DNA from: Agathobaculum sp. NTUH-O15-33
GTDB lineage: Bacteria > Bacillota > Clostridia > Oscillospirales > Butyricicoccaceae
Reading direction: 5' to 3'
DNA length: 64,000 nt
Assembly (NCBI RefSeq): GCF_033193315.1
Contig: NZ_CP136187.1
Location: forward strand, 1,922,001 to 1,986,000
This document shows, in pieces, positions 61,635 through 64,000 of the stretch. A program made the position numbers and the translations under genes. Numbering within the stretch: position 1 is the first letter of the stretch; each line of letters begins with the position of its first letter. Under the pieces are notes generated by a model, which saw only the letters and a list, made by a program, of their open reading frames with translations, was not told the DNA's origin and searched no databases.

Positions 61635-62295
61635 GGCCCGCATGAAATTTGCCAAGGAGGGGCGCGCCAAGTATATTTCGCACCTCGACCTGATGCACAC
61701 CATGCAGCGCTCGATGGCGCGCTGCCAAATGCCCCTTTGGTTTACCGAAGGCTTTAACCAGCACGCTTATGTTTCCGTGGCGCTGCCGTTATCGACCGGA
61801 TTTTCCGGCGTGTGCGAATTTTTGGATTTCAACATCACCTCCGAAAGCGTGCCGATTAATGCGGTCGAGGCACTGAACGATGTTTTCCCGGAAGGCCTGC
61901 GCGCGATCGAAATCTATCCGCTAGAGGACGGCGGCATGAAGATCGCGCGGATCGCTTGGTCGCAGTACCGCATCACTTGGGGCTTTGAGGATGGCCTGCC
62001 CGCTTCATTCCTGACCGATGTGCGCACGCTGTTCGCGCAAAAGCAGATCGAAATTTTGAAAAAGTCCAAGCGCGGAGAAAAGCTCGTCAATATGCGCGAG
62101 CTAATGCAGGACTTTTCCGTAGAGGAAAAGGAGGGCGAAGCCGTCGCGGTCGTCACCACGGCGGCCGGCAGCGTGAGCCTGAGCCCGGAATACCTGACCC
62201 GCGCAATCAGGCAATATCTGCCGCAGTATGCGCTTCCGTTTTGCGCTTACCACCGTATGAACGTATTTACCGCCGAGGGCGAGCCGTTCCGTTAA
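61627..62295 (+). CDS. DUF2344 (TIGR03936) protein
   Basis: A 222-residue protein overlapping the radical SAM gene by 8 bases. It opens ARMKFAKEGRAKYISHLDLMHTMQRSMAR and has PLWFTEGFNQHAYVSVALPLSTGF, the DUF2344 signature. In some genomes the two are fused. The function is unknown; RNA modification is a common guess from the neighbours, with miaB 53 bp downstream. Confidence 0.93.
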   Translation: MFKARMKFAKEGRAKYISHLDLMHTMQRSMARCQMPLWFTEGFNQHAYVSVALPLSTGFSGVCEFLDFNITSESVPINAVEALNDVFPEGLRAIEIYPLEDGGMKIARIAWSQYRITWGFEDGLPASFLTDVRTLFAQKQIEILKKSKRGEKLVNMRELMQDFSVEEKEGEAVAVVTTAAGSVSLSPEYLTRAIRQYLPQYALPFCAYHRMNVFTAEGEPFR

Positions 62296-62348
62296 ACCGG
62301 AAAGCGCCGTTTGAATGCGGCATTCGTATATAGAGGAGCAATTACCGC

Positions 62349-63749
62349 ATGAGTCAGCAAACCACCGTTTCCGCCGAACAGCTGCGCGCGCAGTTTGGCG
62401 ATATGTCCCTTGTGGCCGCGATGAATCACGGCAGGGAGAAACGCGCGTATACCCATACCTTCGGCTGCCAGCAGAACGAGGCCGATACCGAGACCATTCG
62501 CGGCATGCTCGCGGAGATGGGCTACCAGATGACCGATTCGCCGGAGCATGCGGATTTTATCCTGTTTAACACCTGCGCGGTGCGCGAGCACGCGGAGGAC
62601 CGGGCGTTCGGCAATATCGGCGCGCTGTCCCATTTGAAAAAGCAGCGTCCCGATGTAATTATCGCGCTGTGCGGCTGTATGGCACAGCAGGAGAAGAATG
62701 TAGAGAAGATTAAAAAAAGCTATCCGCAGGTCAGCCTGCTGTTTGGTACGCACGCGCTCTGGCGTTTCCCGTCGCTGCTGCGGCGGGTGCTGACCGGTGA
62801 AAAGCGCGTGTTCGATATCGGCGGTGCGGACGATATCGCCGAGGGCCTGCCCGTTTTGCGCGGGGAGGGACCCAAGGCGTGGCTGTCGATCATGTATGGC
62901 TGCAACAATTTCTGTACTTACTGCATCGTGCCCTATGTGCGCGGCCGCGAACGCAGCCGACGGCCGGAGGAAATCGAGGCCGAACTGCGCGAGCTCACGC
63001 GGGAGGGCTATAAGGACATCACCCTTTTGGGCCAGAACGTGAATTCCTATGGCAAGGATCTGGGGCTGGAAATCGATTTTTCTGATCTGCTGCGGCGTTT
63101 GAACGACGTGCCGGGCGATTTTCTATTGCGCTTCATGACGAGCCACCCGAAGGATGCGTCGAGAAAGCTGATTGATACCATGGCCGCGTGTTCCAAGGTG
63201 GCAAAGCAGCTGCATTTGCCGGTGCAATCCGGCAGCGACGCCGTGCTTTCTCGTATGAACCGGCGCTACACGGCGGGCGAATACCGGGAGCTGATCCGTT
63301 ATGCGCGCGAAGAAATACCCGAAATTGTGCTTTCCAGCGATATTATCGTCGGCTTTCCGGGCGAGACCGAGGCCGATTTTGAAGAGACCCTGCGTTTGAC
63401 GCAGGAGATCGAATACGATCTCCTGTTCACCTTTCTGTATTCCAAACGCAGCGGCACGCCTGCCGCGTCCTACGAGGACCCCGCGACAAGCGCGGAAAAG
63501 CAGGCTCGTTTTGAACGTCTGCTGCGGGCGCAGGACGAGATCGTTGCCCGCCGACAGGCGGCCTATCAGGGCAAAACGCTGCGTCTGCTGGTGGACGGCG
63601 AATCAAAAAATCCGGACTATCCCTTTACAGCGAGGACCGAAGGCAATTTACTCGTCTGCGTGCGCGGCGAAGACATTGTGGTGGGTTCCTTTATCGAAGC
63701 AGAGATTGAGAAAACCTCTTTGCGCTGTCTGTACGCGCAAAAAAGATAG
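62349..63749 (+). CDS. miaB: tRNA-2-methylthio-N6-dimethylallyladenosine synthase
   Basis: A 466-residue methylthiotransferase making ms2i6A37. The N-terminal cluster has HTFGCQQNEADTE, NTCAVREHAEDRA and LCGCMAQQ; the radical SAM motif is CNNFCTYC, followed by IVPYVRGRERSR, then LHLPVQSGSDAVLSRMNR and a TRAM domain at the end. HTFGCQQN distinguishes it from the MtaB at 2194. mutS follows after 15 bases, the frequent miaB-mutS order in Clostridia. Confidence 0.96.
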   Translation: MSQQTTVSAEQLRAQFGDMSLVAAMNHGREKRAYTHTFGCQQNEADTETIRGMLAEMGYQMTDSPEHADFILFNTCAVREHAEDRAFGNIGALSHLKKQRPDVIIALCGCMAQQEKNVEKIKKSYPQVSLLFGTHALWRFPSLLRRVLTGEKRVFDIGGADDIAEGLPVLRGEGPKAWLSIMYGCNNFCTYCIVPYVRGRERSRRPEEIEAELRELTREGYKDITLLGQNVNSYGKDLGLEIDFSDLLRRLNDVPGDFLLRFMTSHPKDASRKLIDTMAACSKVAKQLHLPVQSGSDAVLSRMNRRYTAGEYRELIRYAREEIPEIVLSSDIIVGFPGETEADFEETLRLTQEIEYDLLFTFLYSKRSGTPAASYEDPATSAEKQARFERLLRAQDEIVARRQAAYQGKTLRLLVDGESKNPDYPFTARTEGNLLVCVRGEDIVVGSFIEAEIEKTSLRCLYAQKR

Positions 63750-63764
63750 AAACGAGGAAATAGC

Positions 63765-64000
63765 ATGGCAGAACTTACGCCCATGATGAAGCAGTATTTT
63801 GAGATCAAGGACAAGCACCGGGATTATATTCTGTTTTACCGCTTGGGCGATTTCTACGAAATGTTTTTTGACGACGCCAAGCTCGCTTCACGCGAGCTTG
63901 AACTGACCCTGACCGGCCGCGACTGCGGGCAGGAGGAGCGCGCGCCTATGTGCGGCGTTCCTTACCACAGCGCGGAAAGTTATATCGCCAAGCTGGTGCG
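63765..64000 (+). CDS. mutS: DNA mismatch repair protein MutS (5' part; runs off the window)
   Basis: ATG 63765 follows ACGAGGA. The first 78 residues show the mismatch-recognition domain: [35 protein letters not shown] (with the F-x-E mismatch wedge near GDFYEMF), LTLTGRDCG and [13 protein letters not shown]. The frame is open to the window edge. Confidence 0.95.
   Translation, partial: MAELTPMMKQYFEIKDKHRDYILFYRLGDFYEMFFDDAKLASRELELTLTGRDCGQEERAPMCGVPYHSAESYIAKLV

Overview
The window looks like a chromosomal segment of a Gram-positive, low-oxygen gut-type Clostridia, most likely in the Oscillospirales (a Butyricicoccus/Agathobaculum-like genome would fit). Reasons: moderately high G+C, strong AGGAGG ribosome binding sites with many GTG/TTG starts, CIRCE-controlled groES-groEL, a lysine riboswitch over asd-dapA-dapB, CwlD/SpoIID/SpoVB/CotJC-like proteins, and small families typical of these bacteria (Cdd1, DUF6514-like, DUF2344, the B12-binding radical SAM protein of the TIGR03960 type). 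The family-level placement is inference; no rRNA is present.

Layout. 1-3.5 kb: tail of a tiny Cys/Gly-rich protein, a membrane-anchored unknown, an SH3/NlpC-P60 cell-wall hydrolase and mtaB. 3.5-5.9 kb: a 2.2 kb integrative element (tyrosine integrase, small excisionase-like protein, XRE repressor) sits inside a second tiny Cys-rich gene. 11-bp direct repeats mark its ends, and precise excision would restore a 57-codon reading frame. This is the most interesting locus here. 6-10.7 kb: efp, tRNA-Val, and a solute-binding lipoprotein paired with a hybrid histidine kinase. 10.8-12.7 kb: a noncoding and small-ORF region with a GAAA-capped RNA hairpin, overlapping small genes and a 3.2-copy tandem array of palindromic promoter-like repeats ahead of degV. 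12.7-22.1 kb: degV, CotJC-like catalase, SLH/esterase, cysteine hydrolase, cwlD-like amidase, radA, an efflux adaptor/permease pair and pyrB with a PyrI-type zinc tail. 22-28 kb: cdd1, thiD, a radical SAM gene and the metF - reactivation domain - metH cluster. 28-35 kb: regulators, macrodomain, Xer-type recombinase, a DUF6144-like gene and the lysine-riboswitch operon asd-dapA-dapB. 35-46 kb: SpoIID-like protein, queA, ywbE, an A+T-rich helicase-nuclease, and an Hpt plus REC/HD-GYP/GGDEF signalling pair. 44-64 kb: adenine deaminase, purine-type permease, amidohydrolase, tgt, SpoVB-like flippase, THUMP methyltransferase, groES-groEL, NfeD/SPFH pair, ArsR plus a P-type ATPase that lacks its catalytic aspartate, radical SAM/DUF2344 pair, miaB and the start of mutS.

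Three conserved genes (the metH reactivation domain, asd and the NCS2-type permease) each carry a single-base insertion. Two of these lie in an identical top-strand nonamer, so sequencing error is the leading explanation rather than gene decay.
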